In this document: positions 35,058 through 45,303 of the stretch, piece by piece | Position numbering within the stretch: the first letter of the stretch is position 1 | Layout of the letters: every line of letters starts with the position of its first letter | Assembly: GCA_050485385.1 (NCBI GenBank) | Contig: JBJHBG010000012.1 | Coordinates: forward strand, 1-55,569 | Source of the DNA: RECO01 sp050485385 | GTDB taxonomy: Bacteria; Pseudomonadota; Alphaproteobacteria; Geminicoccales; Geminicoccaceae | Length of the DNA stretch: 55,569 nucleotides | Direction of reading: 5' to 3' | Position numbers and translations under genes: made by a program | Notes under the pieces: generated by a model | The model's database searches: none | Told to the model about the DNA's origin: nothing | What the model saw: only the letters and a program-made list of their open reading frames with translations

Positions 35058-35804
35058 TCAGGCGAAGGGCTCAGCGGGGGCCGCGAGCGCGCCACCGGCA
35101 ATCAGGGGCTGCCAGCCGGCGACAGCATCGAAGTCAGGCTCGAGCTGTCGGGCGGTGGCGAGGGAGTGGTCGACGGGTTGGCCGTCGAGAACGGCGCGGG
35201 CGAAGGCGGCAGCGGCCGGCTCCAGCGCTTGGACGACGACCCGCTCCGCCGGCCGCGTCACGAGCGCGGGCTCCGGCCGCGCCAGGATGGTAGTGGGGCC
35301 GTCGGCGCGCCAAAGGGCGACGATCGGATGCGGTGACGCCACGAGCCGCGTCGCCGGATGCGGTGTGACGGGGATGTGTTGCGCCCGCGCCTCGATGGCC
35401 AGCACCGCCGTGTAGGAGAGCGGCGCTGCGTCGGTTGCGTGCTGAGCTTCCAGCACGGCTCGCTCCAGCCGGGCGACGTCGGCGAGATATGGCAGCGACG
35501 ATGCCGGCGCGAAGCCCTCGACGAAGTCCGCGAAGCCGTCGCCGAACAGCGCCAGCGAGCGCGTTCGCGGTGGGTGTGTCACCAGGAACGCCCGCGCCAT
35601 GGCGGTGAAGAAGGCCGCACCCACGAGCCGCTCGACAACGGGGTAGGCGTGGGCAAGGGCTGCTGCGAGACCGTGGTGGACGTTGTTGCGGTAGACCCGA
35701 AAACGGCGTGCCGCGCCGGCATCCCAGCCGTCGGGAACCGCATCGCCCGCGGGTGCGAGCAGGGCGGCGGCCATCGCCGCTTGGAACTGCCCGAGCCCGC
35801 TCAT
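35058..35804 (-). CDS. bufC: BufC-like protein (DUF2063), partner of the bufferin maturation enzyme
   Basis: A 248-residue protein with the DUF2063 N-terminal domain (FRVYRNNVHHGLAAALAHAYP, FFTAMARAFLVTHPP) and a C-terminal ligand- or leader-binding-like half. Its ATG overlaps the bufB stop (ATGA). In bufferin systems such proteins work with the DUF692 enzyme, probably recognising the precursor leader. It is the last gene of the bufABC operon. Confidence 0.85.
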   Translation of the reverse strand: MSGLGQFQAAMAAALLAPAGDAVPDGWDAGAARRFRVYRNNVHHGLAAALAHAYPVVERLVGAAFFTAMARAFLVTHPPRTRSLALFGDGFADFVEGFAPASSLPYLADVARLERAVLEAQHATDAAPLSYTAVLAIEARAQHIPVTPHPATRLVASPHPIVALWRADGPTTILARPEPALVTRPAERVVVQALEPAAAAFARAVLDGQPVDHSLATARQLEPDFDAVAGWQPLIAGGALAAPAEPFA

Positions 35805-36649
35805 CGCGCCAAGTCCGGATCGGCATGGGCCTGGAGACAGAATTCGGCTTTCTGCACCTCGGCTTCCAGGACGGGCCAGGCGGGGACGTCGTTGTCCCAT
35901 TCGACCAGTACCGGCTTCGGGCCGACGCGGGCCAGGAGGCGGCGGAGCAGGTTCCAGACGTCGGGGGCGACCGGCCGTGCGTGGCTGTCGATCAGCAGGC
36001 CCGGCTCGTTCGCATCGGCCTCGTAGCCGGCGAGGTGGATCTCGCCGATCAACTCGCCCGGCAGGGCATCGACATAGGCCTCGGCATCGTAGCCGACGTT
36101 GGCGGCACTGATCTGGACGTTGTTGACGTCGACCAGCAACCCGCAGCCGGTACGCTCGGCGCAGGCGGTGAGGAAGGCGATCTCGTCGAGGGCCGTCCCC
36201 GGCGGCCTGAGATAGTGCGAGGGGTTCTCGATCAGGATGGTGCGGCCGAGGGCGTCCTGCGTGCGCGCGACGTTCGCCGCCAGATGGTCGAGCGTCGCTG
36301 CGGTCAGGGGCACCGGCAACAGGTCGCCGAAGTAGAGGTCGCCATGCGCCGACCAAGCGAGGTGCTCGGAAACACTGGCCGGCTGGTAGCGGTCGACCAA
36401 CGCCTTCAGCGCAGCGAGATGGGCTGCGTCCAGGGGATCGGCGCCGGCGAGCGACAGCGCTACGCCGTGCAGCGAGAGCGGATAGCGGGCGCGGATCTCC
36501 TCGAGGATGCGATGGCGTGGCCCGCCTTCGACCATGAACGTCTCCGGATGGACCTCGAACCAGCCGACGTCCGGCCGCTCCTCGAGCACGGTCGTGGCGT
36601 GCTCAAGCTTGAGGCCGACGCCGGCGCGGCGTGGCAGTGGCTCGGTCAT
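35801..36649 (-). CDS. bufB: BufB, MNIO (DUF692) RiPP maturation enzyme
   Basis: A multinuclear non-heme iron oxidase-type enzyme that modifies Cys residues of the precursor. The 282-residue TIM-barrel protein shows the metal-ligand blocks EVHPETFM, LHGVALSLA, SEHLAW, IENPSHYL, LLVDVNNVQISAANVGYD, EIHLAGY and LVEWDND. The start MTEPLPRRAGVGLK at 36649 is chosen over one at 36685 because family members begin there. It lies between bufA and bufC. Chemistry is known from bufferins (Cys to thiooxazole-type groups); it is assumed here by homology. Confidence 0.9.
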   Translation of the reverse strand: MTEPLPRRAGVGLKLEHATTVLEERPDVGWFEVHPETFMVEGGPRHRILEEIRARYPLSLHGVALSLAGADPLDAAHLAALKALVDRYQPASVSEHLAWSAHGDLYFGDLLPVPLTAATLDHLAANVARTQDALGRTILIENPSHYLRPPGTALDEIAFLTACAERTGCGLLVDVNNVQISAANVGYDAEAYVDALPGELIGEIHLAGYEADANEPGLLIDSHARPVAPDVWNLLRRLLARVGPKPVLVEWDNDVPAWPVLEAEVQKAEFCLQAHADPDLAR

Positions 36650-36707
36650 GGCAGCGGTTCCGAAAAGGCTACCGGCCGGCGCCATGCCGGCCGGCGAGTG
36701 GGGCGGG

Positions 36708-37010
36708 TCAGCTCGGAATGTCCCGGTCGAGCTCCTCGAGGCTGCCCATCACTTCGCGGCCGTCGGCCGTGGTCAAGGCGATGTCCTCGCAGGTGCCGGC
36801 GGGCACCAGCTTCCAGGCGTTGCCCTGGTAGTCGATGGTCGAGGTGCCGGCGCAGGTGGTGCCGGGGCCGGCGGCGCAGTCGTTCTGCCCCGCGAGCGAA
36901 ATGCCGAAGCACTTCTCCATCTGCTGGGCGTTCGCCCCCTGGGCGGCGACGAGGTGGGCTGCGGCGACGAGCGCCGAGCCGAGAAGGGCGGTGGTGGCCT
37001 TGGCCGTCAT
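36708..37010 (-). CDS. bufA: BufA bufferin precursor (DUF2282), secreted copper-binding RiPP
   Basis: A 100-residue precursor with a signal peptide (TALLGSALVAAAHLVAAQGANA) and a core with Cys34, Cys45, Cys53 and Cys74 in the pattern EKCFGI, QNDCA, TTCAG and VPAGTCED, as in DUF2282 bufferins. AAGGAGA precedes the ATG. The upstream open frame to 37229 is ignored because it would bury the signal peptide. After modification by BufB the peptide is exported to the periplasm, where bufferins bind excess copper. Caulobacter bufferins are copper-inducible, but no regulator or metal box was seen here. Confidence 0.9.
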   Translation of the reverse strand: MTAKATTALLGSALVAAAHLVAAQGANAQQMEKCFGISLAGQNDCAAGPGTTCAGTSTIDYQGNAWKLVPAGTCEDIALTTADGREVMGSLEELDRDIPS

Positions 37011-37276
37011 CGAGCGTCTCCTTCTGGGTGAAGCGGCCGAGGATCGAGCGTGCCGCGCCACGACGCCTCGCCGCGAACCCGAGCCTAGCCAACTCCGGGT
37101 TCGGTCCCACTGACGATGGCCTGACGCCGCCTCACGCCTGCGCGAACGGGCGGTGATGACGGTTCCGGCGTGCGACGGTGGCTCCCTTGCTCGAGCGGTG
37201 ATGGACGCGCGGGGGCTTCTCTGGTGCAAAGGCGCAAGGATGGGCGGGGAGCGCCTATCCGGGGAGGCAACGAAGC

Positions 37277-37876
37277 GTGATGCGATCGGCCATCGACGAG
37301 CGTGCGGCGCTCTTGACCGAGGCGAGTTGCCTCGTGGCGCCGAGCGTGCGCTGGGCCGGCTCGTTCGCCGACGCGCTGGAGGAGGGGTTTCGGCGCGGCA
37401 ACCGGCCTCCGGCGAGCCCGCGCGAGATCCGCGAGGCGAAGCGCCGGTTCGAGCGCTATCTTCGCGCCCGGCTGGATCAGACGCGGATGATCGTGCTGCC
37501 GAACGGCGAGCGCATCCGCCCGGTGCCGTCCTCCCTGCACTGGTTGGTGGCGGGCGAGGTCTTCGTCGGCGAATTGAGCTTCCGCCACGAACTGAACCCC
37601 CAACTCCGGCTGTCCGGCGGCCATATCGGCTACGGCATCCGTCCGTCCTTGTGGGGTCGCGGTTTCGGCAAGCGTCTGCTCGCCCTCGGCCTCGACCGGG
37701 CGCGCGCGCACGGGCTCCCGCAGGTGCTGCTCACCTGTCACGACGACAATCTGGCCTCGGCCAAGGTGATCGAGGCCAACGGTGGGGTTCTCGAGGACGT
37801 GGTCGACGACGTCTTCGGCGGCGGGGCCTTGCGCCGCTACTGGATCGACTTGCGGGGCGGCTCGTGTCCAGCTTGA
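37277..37876 (+). CDS. GNAT-family N-acetyltransferase
   Basis: A 199-residue acetyltransferase. Its C-terminal GNAT core has GHIGYGIRPSLWGRGFGKRL, holding the acetyl-CoA pyrophosphate loop (Gly-rich, after the R-G-x-G-x-G/K pattern), and LTCHDDNLASAKVIEANGG. The N-terminal 90 residues resemble those of predicted acetyltransferases in many proteobacteria. GGGGAGG lies before the GTG at 37277, and an ATG follows at 37280. It overlaps the DMT transporter gene by 13 bases. The substrate is unknown. Confidence 0.82.
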   Translation: MMRSAIDERAALLTEASCLVAPSVRWAGSFADALEEGFRRGNRPPASPREIREAKRRFERYLRARLDQTRMIVLPNGERIRPVPSSLHWLVAGEVFVGELSFRHELNPQLRLSGGHIGYGIRPSLWGRGFGKRLLALGLDRARAHGLPQVLLTCHDDNLASAKVIEANGGVLEDVVDDVFGGGALRRYWIDLRGGSCPA

Positions 37877-38844
37877 GCCTCCGTGGCGTCGCGTCGTCAC
37901 CGAACCTCGTCGGCGTTCTCTGCATCGTCGCCGGCATGGCCTGCGTCACCTTGAACGACGCGCTGATGAAGTGGCTGAGCCCCACCTACGCGTTGCATCA
38001 GGCCGTACTCATCCGCTCCTTGTTCTCGGTGACGCTGCTCGTCGGCATCGCCGCCGCCACCGGTGGGCTCGGCATCCTGAAGACCCGGCGGCCCGGCCTC
38101 CACCTCCTGCGGGGTCTGCTCGTCATCTTCATCAACTCGGTCTACTTTCTGGCCTTGGCGGCGATGCCGCTGGCCGAAGCCATGGCGATCTTCTTCGTGG
38201 CGCCGATCTTCATCACGCTCCTGTCGGTGCCGATGCTGGGCGAACGCATCGGCCCGTGGCGTATGGCCGCCGTCGTCATCGGTCTCGTCGGCGTCGTCGT
38301 CATGCTGCGGCCGGGCGGCGACGGCCTGCAATGGACGGCGGTGCTGCCGGTGCTGGCGGCCATCGCCTACGCCTTCATGCAGTTGCTCACGCGCCGGCTC
38401 GGCATGACCGACGGCGCGCTCGCGATGACCTTCTCGATGCAGTCCTGCTTTCTCGTGTTCGCGGCCCTGGTCGGCCTCGGCATCGGCGACGGGCGCTTCG
38501 GCGACGTCGACCATCCGAGCCTGGCCTTCCTCCTCCGTGCCTGGATCTGGCCCGCCGTCGGCGACGTTCTGCTGCTGGCCGTCTGCGGCACGCTGGTGGC
38601 GCTCGGCGGCATGTTCATCGCCCAGGCCTACCGGCTGATCGAGGCGACGGCGGTCGCACCCTTCGAGTACACCGCCCTGCCGATCGCCATCCTCTGGGGC
38701 TGGCTCTTCTGGGGCGACATGCCCGATCTGGTGGCCTGGACGGGGCTGGTGCTGATCGCGGGTGCTGGCCTTCTCGTGCTTTGGCGCGAGGGCCGGAGCC
38801 GACGCCCCATCGCCGCCGTCCGGCCGATGCCGCGCAGCCGCTAG
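37864..38844 (+). CDS. EamA/DMT-family permease
   Basis: A 326-residue inner-membrane protein with about ten hydrophobic helices in two EamA repeats (for example VLCIVAGMACVTLNDALMKW and FIAQAYRLIEATAVAPFEYT). Features include AMPLAEAMAIFFVAPIFIT, typical of drug/metabolite exporters. The start is GTG at 37864, inside the GNAT gene. The cargo cannot be read from sequence. An acetyltransferase paired with a metabolite exporter could modify and expel the same compound, which is inference. Confidence 0.85.
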   Translation: MSSLSLRGVASSPNLVGVLCIVAGMACVTLNDALMKWLSPTYALHQAVLIRSLFSVTLLVGIAAATGGLGILKTRRPGLHLLRGLLVIFINSVYFLALAAMPLAEAMAIFFVAPIFITLLSVPMLGERIGPWRMAAVVIGLVGVVVMLRPGGDGLQWTAVLPVLAAIAYAFMQLLTRRLGMTDGALAMTFSMQSCFLVFAALVGLGIGDGRFGDVDHPSLAFLLRAWIWPAVGDVLLLAVCGTLVALGGMFIAQAYRLIEATAVAPFEYTALPIAILWGWLFWGDMPDLVAWTGLVLIAGAGLLVLWREGRSRRPIAAVRPMPRSR

Positions 38845-38855
38845 GGACGACGATC

Positions 38856-39866
38856 TTGGCTTCCACCCTGCCCGCATGGATCGTTGCCTCCAAGGGTCGC
38901 GCCATCGTGTTGGCACCGGGCCTCGTGCTCTGCTTCACCGTCGCCACGGCGGCCACCTTCCTCGGCGAGCACTACGGCGCGCCGGTGATGTTGTTCGCGC
39001 TGTTGATCGGCATGGCGTTCCACTTCCTCGCCACCGACGCCAAGTGCAAGCCGGGCGTCGAGTTCACCGCGCGGCGGCTGTTGCGCATCGGCGTCGCCCT
39101 CCTCGGTGTGCGCGTGACGGTCGACCAGATCCTGGCCCTCGGCCTCGGTCCCGTCCTGCTCGTGGTGATCTGCCTCGTGGCGACCATCGCCACCGGCGTC
39201 GTGTTGGCGAGCGCGCTCGGCCGCGGCCGGTCCTTCGGTGTCCTGACGGGCGGTGCCGTCGCCATCTGCGGGGCGTCGGCCGCACTCGCCATCTCGGCCG
39301 CCCTGCCGCGCTACCAGGGGCAGGAGCGCGACACGCTCTTCACCGTGATCGCCGTTACCACGCTCTCGACCGTGGCGATGGTGCTCTACCCGGTGCTGTT
39401 CGCCCTGCTCGGCTTCGGCGACGTCGAGATCGGCGTGCTCATCGGCGCCACCATCCACGACGTCGCCCAGGTGGTGGGTGCGGGCTACGCCGTTTCGCCG
39501 GACGCAGGGGACGTTGCCACCTACGTCAAGCTCCTGCGCGTCACCATGCTGCCCCTGGTGGTCATGACGGTCGCCCTGGTCGCCGTCCGCATGGGCGGCG
39601 AGGGCAGGGCGCGGGCACCGCTGCCGGTGTTCGCCTTCGCGTTCGTCGCCCTGCTGCTCGCCAACAGCGTCGGTCTGATCCCCGCGCCGGTGGTCGCGGC
39701 ATTGGACACCGCCTCCCGCTGGCTGCTCGTCGGTGCCATTGCCGCCCTCGGCGTCAAGACCTCGCTCAAGGCGATGGTCGACCTCGGCCCCCTGCCGCTC
39801 GCCATCGTCGTCGGCGAGACGGCGTTCCTGCTCGTTGTTGCCGTAGCCCTCATCCTCGTATTGTAG
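38856..39866 (+). CDS. YeiH/UPF0324 family putative sulfate exporter
   Basis: A 336-residue polytopic membrane protein of the YeiH family. Motifs are RRLLRIGVALLGVRVT, TGGAVAICGASAALAIS (the family's GGAxAICGASA loop) and GATIHDVAQVVGAGYA. The TTG at 38856 is chosen, with AGGGA at good spacing and only 11 bases after the DMT gene; no ATG fits. Family members are predicted inorganic-anion or sulfonate-related exporters, but direct evidence is thin. Confidence 0.88.
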   Translation: MASTLPAWIVASKGRAIVLAPGLVLCFTVATAATFLGEHYGAPVMLFALLIGMAFHFLATDAKCKPGVEFTARRLLRIGVALLGVRVTVDQILALGLGPVLLVVICLVATIATGVVLASALGRGRSFGVLTGGAVAICGASAALAISAALPRYQGQERDTLFTVIAVTTLSTVAMVLYPVLFALLGFGDVEIGVLIGATIHDVAQVVGAGYAVSPDAGDVATYVKLLRVTMLPLVVMTVALVAVRMGGEGRARAPLPVFAFAFVALLLANSVGLIPAPVVAALDTASRWLLVGAIAALGVKTSLKAMVDLGPLPLAIVVGETAFLLVVAVALILVL

Positions 39867-40068
39867 ATGCCGTGCGGTGCCCGTGGCCGGGCACGGCGTG
39901 CGGTGGGGGGCGTAGCGTGCGGAGAGCCGTCCTGCGCCCGGTGCCCCGTCGCGCGGCGGTGCCGTCGCGCGCCGCTGCGCCCGCAAGGGCCGCGGTCCGC
40001 GACGCTGTCCCTTGGAGGTCACCTGACCGGCCCGCGCGAGACCGCGCGTCGCGCCAGCCATCGTCCTC

Positions 40069-41283
40069 TCATGAGCCCGGTGTCGGGATCGGCCGGTCGG
40101 TGGTGAGGTCGAATACGAAGAGCCGGTCGGCCCAGCCGTCACCAGCGAGGAAGCGCTGGTAGCCGTAGTCCATCAGCGCCTTCATGTAGACGGGATCGAA
40201 CGGGCCCGAATAGGGCACCTCGAAGTCCTCGCCGATCCAAGTGGCCTTGAAGTCGAAGCCGGTGCGTTCCGCCACCTCCATCGACAAGAGGAGGCCGGCG
40301 GCACCGTTGATCGCGATCATGGTCGAGATGGTCTGCTCGCCGATGTCGGGCAACCGCTCCTCGACGGCCTTCCATTCCGGCAGGAGGCGGCCGTTGCGGA
40401 TCACGTACATGGTCTTCGTCGGCTCGTAGCCGCGGCCCTCGAACAAATCGCGGGTCAAAAGAACGCTGGAGAGCGTGGTGGTCTGGGAGATGATCCCGCC
40501 GTCGCCATGCAACTCGTCGAAGGTCTCGCCGCCCGCCTCCACCTCGATCCGCACGAGGGGGAAGGCAACCGGGATGGATGCCGAGGCGAGCAGGGCTTGG
40601 TGGAAGACGTCGAGCCGGTTCGGTGCGTCGCTCGCGGCGATACAGCCGAGGCTCCAGACCACCGGCCGCTTGGCGTCTAGGCTGGTGCTCTGCACGATCA
40701 GCCGGCGGCCCTTCGCGTGCTCACGGGCGATCGCATCGAGCATCGCCTCGTCGGCATAGCGCCGGATCACGTCGAGCAGCGGCGCCGTGTCCACCAGCGA
40801 TGCCGCCCCCCAGATCGAGGTCCACGGGCGAAGTCGGATCACCTGGTCGGCGGTCAGGCTGTAGACCGCCTCGAGGTCGTCGTCCCAATCGGGGCCGAGG
40901 AAGGCGAAGGGGGCGGTGAGGGCGCCGGTGCTGACGCCCGTCACGACCGTGAACGCCGGCCGGGTGCCGCTTTCGCTCCAGGCGCGCAGCACGCCCGCAC
41001 CGTAGGCACCGTCGTCGGCGCCGCCGGACAGCGCCAGCATGGTGAACTCCGGCTCACCGCCCGGACGGTAGGCCTCCGGATATGCTGCCTCCAGCTCGTC
41101 CAGCATGGCCGCGAGCGCCTCGTCCAACCGTGGATCCTGCATCATCGGCCAAGTCCGCGCGCAGTCGATGCCGGGGATGCGGGCATCGGCCATCAACTCG
41201 GGCGGCAGCGGATTGCGTGGGGCGGGGGCGGCGGCGCAGCCCGCCGCCGACAGAAGTGCGACGACGGCGAGCGCTTTGTGCAT
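40069..41283 (-). CDS. Patatin-like phospholipase, predicted lipoprotein
   Basis: A 404-residue serine lipid hydrolase. The N-terminal signal has a lipobox-like SAAGC with Cys16. The patatin domain has the glycine-rich oxyanion loop LSGGADDGAYGAGVL, the nucleophile Ser118 in GVSTG and the catalytic Asp in HGDGGI, a complete Ser-Asp dyad. The ATG at 41283 is used because it starts the signal peptide; an open frame continues to 41397. It is probably anchored in the envelope. The downstream neighbour ettA is unrelated. Confidence 0.87.
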   Translation of the reverse strand: MHKALAVVALLSAAGCAAAPAPRNPLPPELMADARIPGIDCARTWPMMQDPRLDEALAAMLDELEAAYPEAYRPGGEPEFTMLALSGGADDGAYGAGVLRAWSESGTRPAFTVVTGVSTGALTAPFAFLGPDWDDDLEAVYSLTADQVIRLRPWTSIWGAASLVDTAPLLDVIRRYADEAMLDAIAREHAKGRRLIVQSTSLDAKRPVVWSLGCIAASDAPNRLDVFHQALLASASIPVAFPLVRIEVEAGGETFDELHGDGGIISQTTTLSSVLLTRDLFEGRGYEPTKTMYVIRNGRLLPEWKAVEERLPDIGEQTISTMIAINGAAGLLLSMEVAERTGFDFKATWIGEDFEVPYSGPFDPVYMKALMDYGYQRFLAGDGWADRLFVFDLTTDRPIPTPGS

Positions 41284-41288
41284 GGCCG

Positions 41289-42965
<1,677 letters not shown>

Positions 42966-43057
42966 GGGCGTCCGTTCGGCTTTCGCGGCTTGGATAGTCG
43001 GGAAACGACGAGTCTAGCAGCGGCGGCGTGGCCGGAAAAGGCCCCGCCGGCAGCGCC

Positions 43058-43840
43058 CTAGTCGAGGTCGTCGAACTCGTCGAAGATGTCGTCGCGGCCG
43101 CCCGCCTGGTCGCCCCTGATGACGAACGCGCGGTTCTGCAGATAGGTCGAGCGCAGCGAGGCGTAGTAGTCGAGGCTGGTACGCTCCAGATCGTCGAGGA
43201 GGTCCAGCACACCCTCGCGGGCATGGACGACGCCCACGCCGGTGAGGGCCCAGGACGCCTCGCTCGGGAAGATCCAGAACCAGGGTGTCGTTACGGCATC
43301 GACGCCGAGGCCGATGGCGTCGCGGACGGTGGAGGGGCCGATCGCCGGGATCACCAGATAGGCGCTCTCCTCCCAGCCCCAGACGCCGAGCGTCTTGCCG
43401 AACTCGCCGCGCTGCACCGGGATGGCGTAGGGCGGCTCGAGGTGCGCGGCGACCTCGAACACGCCGCCGAGGCCGATGGTCGAGTTGACGAAGAAGCGGC
43501 CGAACGTCTTGGTCGCCGCCTCGGCGTCGCCCTGCAGGACGGCGTTCAGAAAGCGCACCGGCTCGAGCAGGTTCGACAGCACGTTGCCGACGCGCTCGCG
43601 GCCGTATTCCGGCACGACGCCGCGATACATCACCGCCGCCGGGCGCAGGAACGCGCCATCGACCACTTGGTGGACGACGAAGGAGCCGCGGTTGAAGCGC
43701 TCGAACGGGTCTTCCGGCGTCTGCGCGCGGACGGGAGCCGCGGGGAGCGACAGGACGGCGGCCGTGGCCAGCCCCAAGGCCAGCGGTCGGGCGCGGGCAA
43801 GCAGGCGGGCAAGCGAGCGAAGGGGAGAGAAGTCGGTCAT
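43058..43840 (-). CDS. mlaA: MlaA/VacJ-family outer-membrane lipid asymmetry protein
   Basis: A 260-residue protein of the MlaA family, which removes misplaced phospholipids from the outer leaflet of the outer membrane. Family motifs are DPFERFNRGSFVVHQVVD, NLLEPVRFLNAVLQGD, FGRFFVNSTIGLGGVFEVA and GVWGWEESAYLVIPAIGPST. The signal region (LALGLATAAVLSLPAAPVRA) has no obvious lipobox Cys, so it may not be lipidated. An acidic C-terminal tail ends FDEFDDLD. The other mla genes are not nearby. Confidence 0.9.
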   Translation of the reverse strand: MTDFSPLRSLARLLARARPLALGLATAAVLSLPAAPVRAQTPEDPFERFNRGSFVVHQVVDGAFLRPAAVMYRGVVPEYGRERVGNVLSNLLEPVRFLNAVLQGDAEAATKTFGRFFVNSTIGLGGVFEVAAHLEPPYAIPVQRGEFGKTLGVWGWEESAYLVIPAIGPSTVRDAIGLGVDAVTTPWFWIFPSEASWALTGVGVVHAREGVLDLLDDLERTSLDYYASLRSTYLQNRAFVIRGDQAGGRDDIFDEFDDLD

Positions 43841-43998
43841 GGAAGCCGTTCCGTCATCCTGCGAGCGCGGCGCGGCCCGAATGCACCGCGCGAGACGCTT
43901 CGATATAGGTTCGTACGCGTTAAGCAAGCTTTGCCGTACGCGGCTCTTGCGACGCGTTATGCAGGCGGCAGGACATGGCGACACGGGCGAGGGAGACG

Positions 43999-44268
43999 AT
44001 GGTGAAGATCGTAAGGCTGCACGACCTGCAGGACCGGTTGCGGGCCATCCTGTCGGATCGTCCGCAACTGGCGGAGCACTTCGAACAGGCGTTGGTGCAT
44101 CAGGACGACGCGGCGCTTGCCACCGCGTTCGAGACCCTGCGCGAGACGCCCAACGACGTGCGGCTCGCCGTGGAGAGTGCGATCCTGGATTGGTTGTTCG
44201 GTGCCGACCGGATCCCCCTGGACGACCCGTTCCGCGACTATCCGGAGGTCTCGACGACGATGCACTGA
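43999..44268 (+). CDS. Small helical protein, unknown
   Basis: An 89-residue protein, Leu- and Asp-rich and predicted helical (LHDLQDRLRAILSDRPQLA, LATAFETLRETPNDVRLAV). It has no membrane helix, Cys cluster or recognised family. The ATG at 43999 has GAGGGAGA right upstream and is preferred over an in-frame ATG at 43975. It lies between the divergent mlaA gene and the promoter of the methionine operon, 54 bases before the ArsR-methyltransferase start. Confidence 0.55.
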   Translation: MVKIVRLHDLQDRLRAILSDRPQLAEHFEQALVHQDDAALATAFETLRETPNDVRLAVESAILDWLFGADRIPLDDPFRDYPEVSTTMH

Positions 44269-44286
44269 TCTCGGACGCCGAGAGCG

Positions 44287-44316
44287 TTGACACGGATATA
44301 AAGATATCTGCATAAG
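44287..44316 (+). promoter_or_regulatory. Promoter of the methionine/one-carbon operon with AGATATCT palindrome
   Basis: TTGACA at 44287-44292 and CATAAG at 44311-44316 are 18 bases apart. Between them lies the perfect palindrome AGATATCT (44302-44309) in a short AT-rich run. The gene downstream encodes an ArsR-type repressor, so the palindrome is a natural operator for it. SahR-like regulators of methionine genes in proteobacteria bind sites of this kind; the match is by general character only. Confidence 0.55.
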
Positions 44317-44322
44317 TGTGGC

Positions 44323-45303
44323 ATGGACATGATTCATGCCGGCTCGACGATGGCCTCGCCGATGACGCCGTGGCTGGAGGCGCTGCGCGCCGCAGCGGAG
44401 CCGAGTCGCGCGCGGCTGCTTGCCGTGTGCGCCGTCGGCGAGTGGACCGTGAGCGAACTCACCCAGGTGGTCGGCCAGTCGCAGCCGCGGGTGTCCCGTC
44501 ATCTGAAGGTGTTGGCCGATGCGGGGCTGCTCGAGCGCTTCCGTGAAGGAACGTGGGTCTTCTACCGGTTGGCGCCCCAATCGTTGGGCCGTGCCCTGGT
44601 CGACCTCTTGCCGTCGTCGCCGGAACTGGAAAATGACCGTCGCCGCCTCGACGACGTGCGGCGCGACCGCCAAGCGCGGGCGCAGCGCTACTTCGATGCG
44701 CAGGCCGCCGGCTGGGAGCAGGTGCGCGCACTCACCGTCGGCGATGCCGAGGTCGACGAAGCCCTGTCCGCGCTCCTGCGCGAGCGGCCGCCCACCACCT
44801 TGATCGACATCGGTACCGGTACGGGCCACGTCCTCAAGGTCGCCGCCCCCATCGTCGAGGCGGGGCTGGGTATCGACCTCTCGTTCGACATGCTGGCGGT
44901 GGCCCGCGCCAATCTGGGCGAGGCCGGTGTCGGCAATTGCCAGCTTCGTCATGGCGACATGTACCAACTGCCCGTTGCCGACGCCGCCTTCGACTGTGCC
45001 GTGCTGCACCAGGTTCTGCATTTCGCCGCCGAGCCCGGTGCCGCGATCCGCGAGGCGGCGCGCGTGCTGGCGCCGGGCGGCCGCCTCCTCGTGGTCGACC
45101 TCGCATCGCACGACGTGGAGCGGCTGCGTGACGAGTTCGCCCATCGCCGGTTGGGCTTCGCCGACGACGAAATCGAGGGCTGGATGACGGCGGCCGGTCT
45201 CGCGCCCGGCAAGGTCCACCGCCTCGCCGGCAAGGTTGCCACCACGGTGGTCTGGCAGGCCGAACTCGCCAATTCTGTCCCCGAACGGAGTGTTGCCGCA
45301 TGA
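44323..45303 (+). CDS. ArsR-family regulator fused to a SAM-dependent methyltransferase domain
   Basis: A 326-residue fusion. Residues about 15-95 are a winged helix of the ArsR type (SELTQVVGQSQPRVSRHLKVLADAG is the helix-turn-helix region). Residues from about 140 are a class I methyltransferase with LIDIGTGTGHVLKVAA, LGIDLSFDMLAVARAN and RVLAPGGRLLVVDL. No metal-binding Cys pair is seen. It heads the metF-metH operon and overlaps metF by ATGA. Its methyltransferase fold may sense SAM or SAH and so link transcription to methylation demand, as proposed for SahR-type regulators. Confidence 0.88.
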   Translation: MDMIHAGSTMASPMTPWLEALRAAAEPSRARLLAVCAVGEWTVSELTQVVGQSQPRVSRHLKVLADAGLLERFREGTWVFYRLAPQSLGRALVDLLPSSPELENDRRRLDDVRRDRQARAQRYFDAQAAGWEQVRALTVGDAEVDEALSALLRERPPTTLIDIGTGTGHVLKVAAPIVEAGLGIDLSFDMLAVARANLGEAGVGNCQLRHGDMYQLPVADAAFDCAVLHQVLHFAAEPGAAIREAARVLAPGGRLLVVDLASHDVERLRDEFAHRRLGFADDEIEGWMTAAGLAPGKVHRLAGKVATTVVWQAELANSVPERSVAA

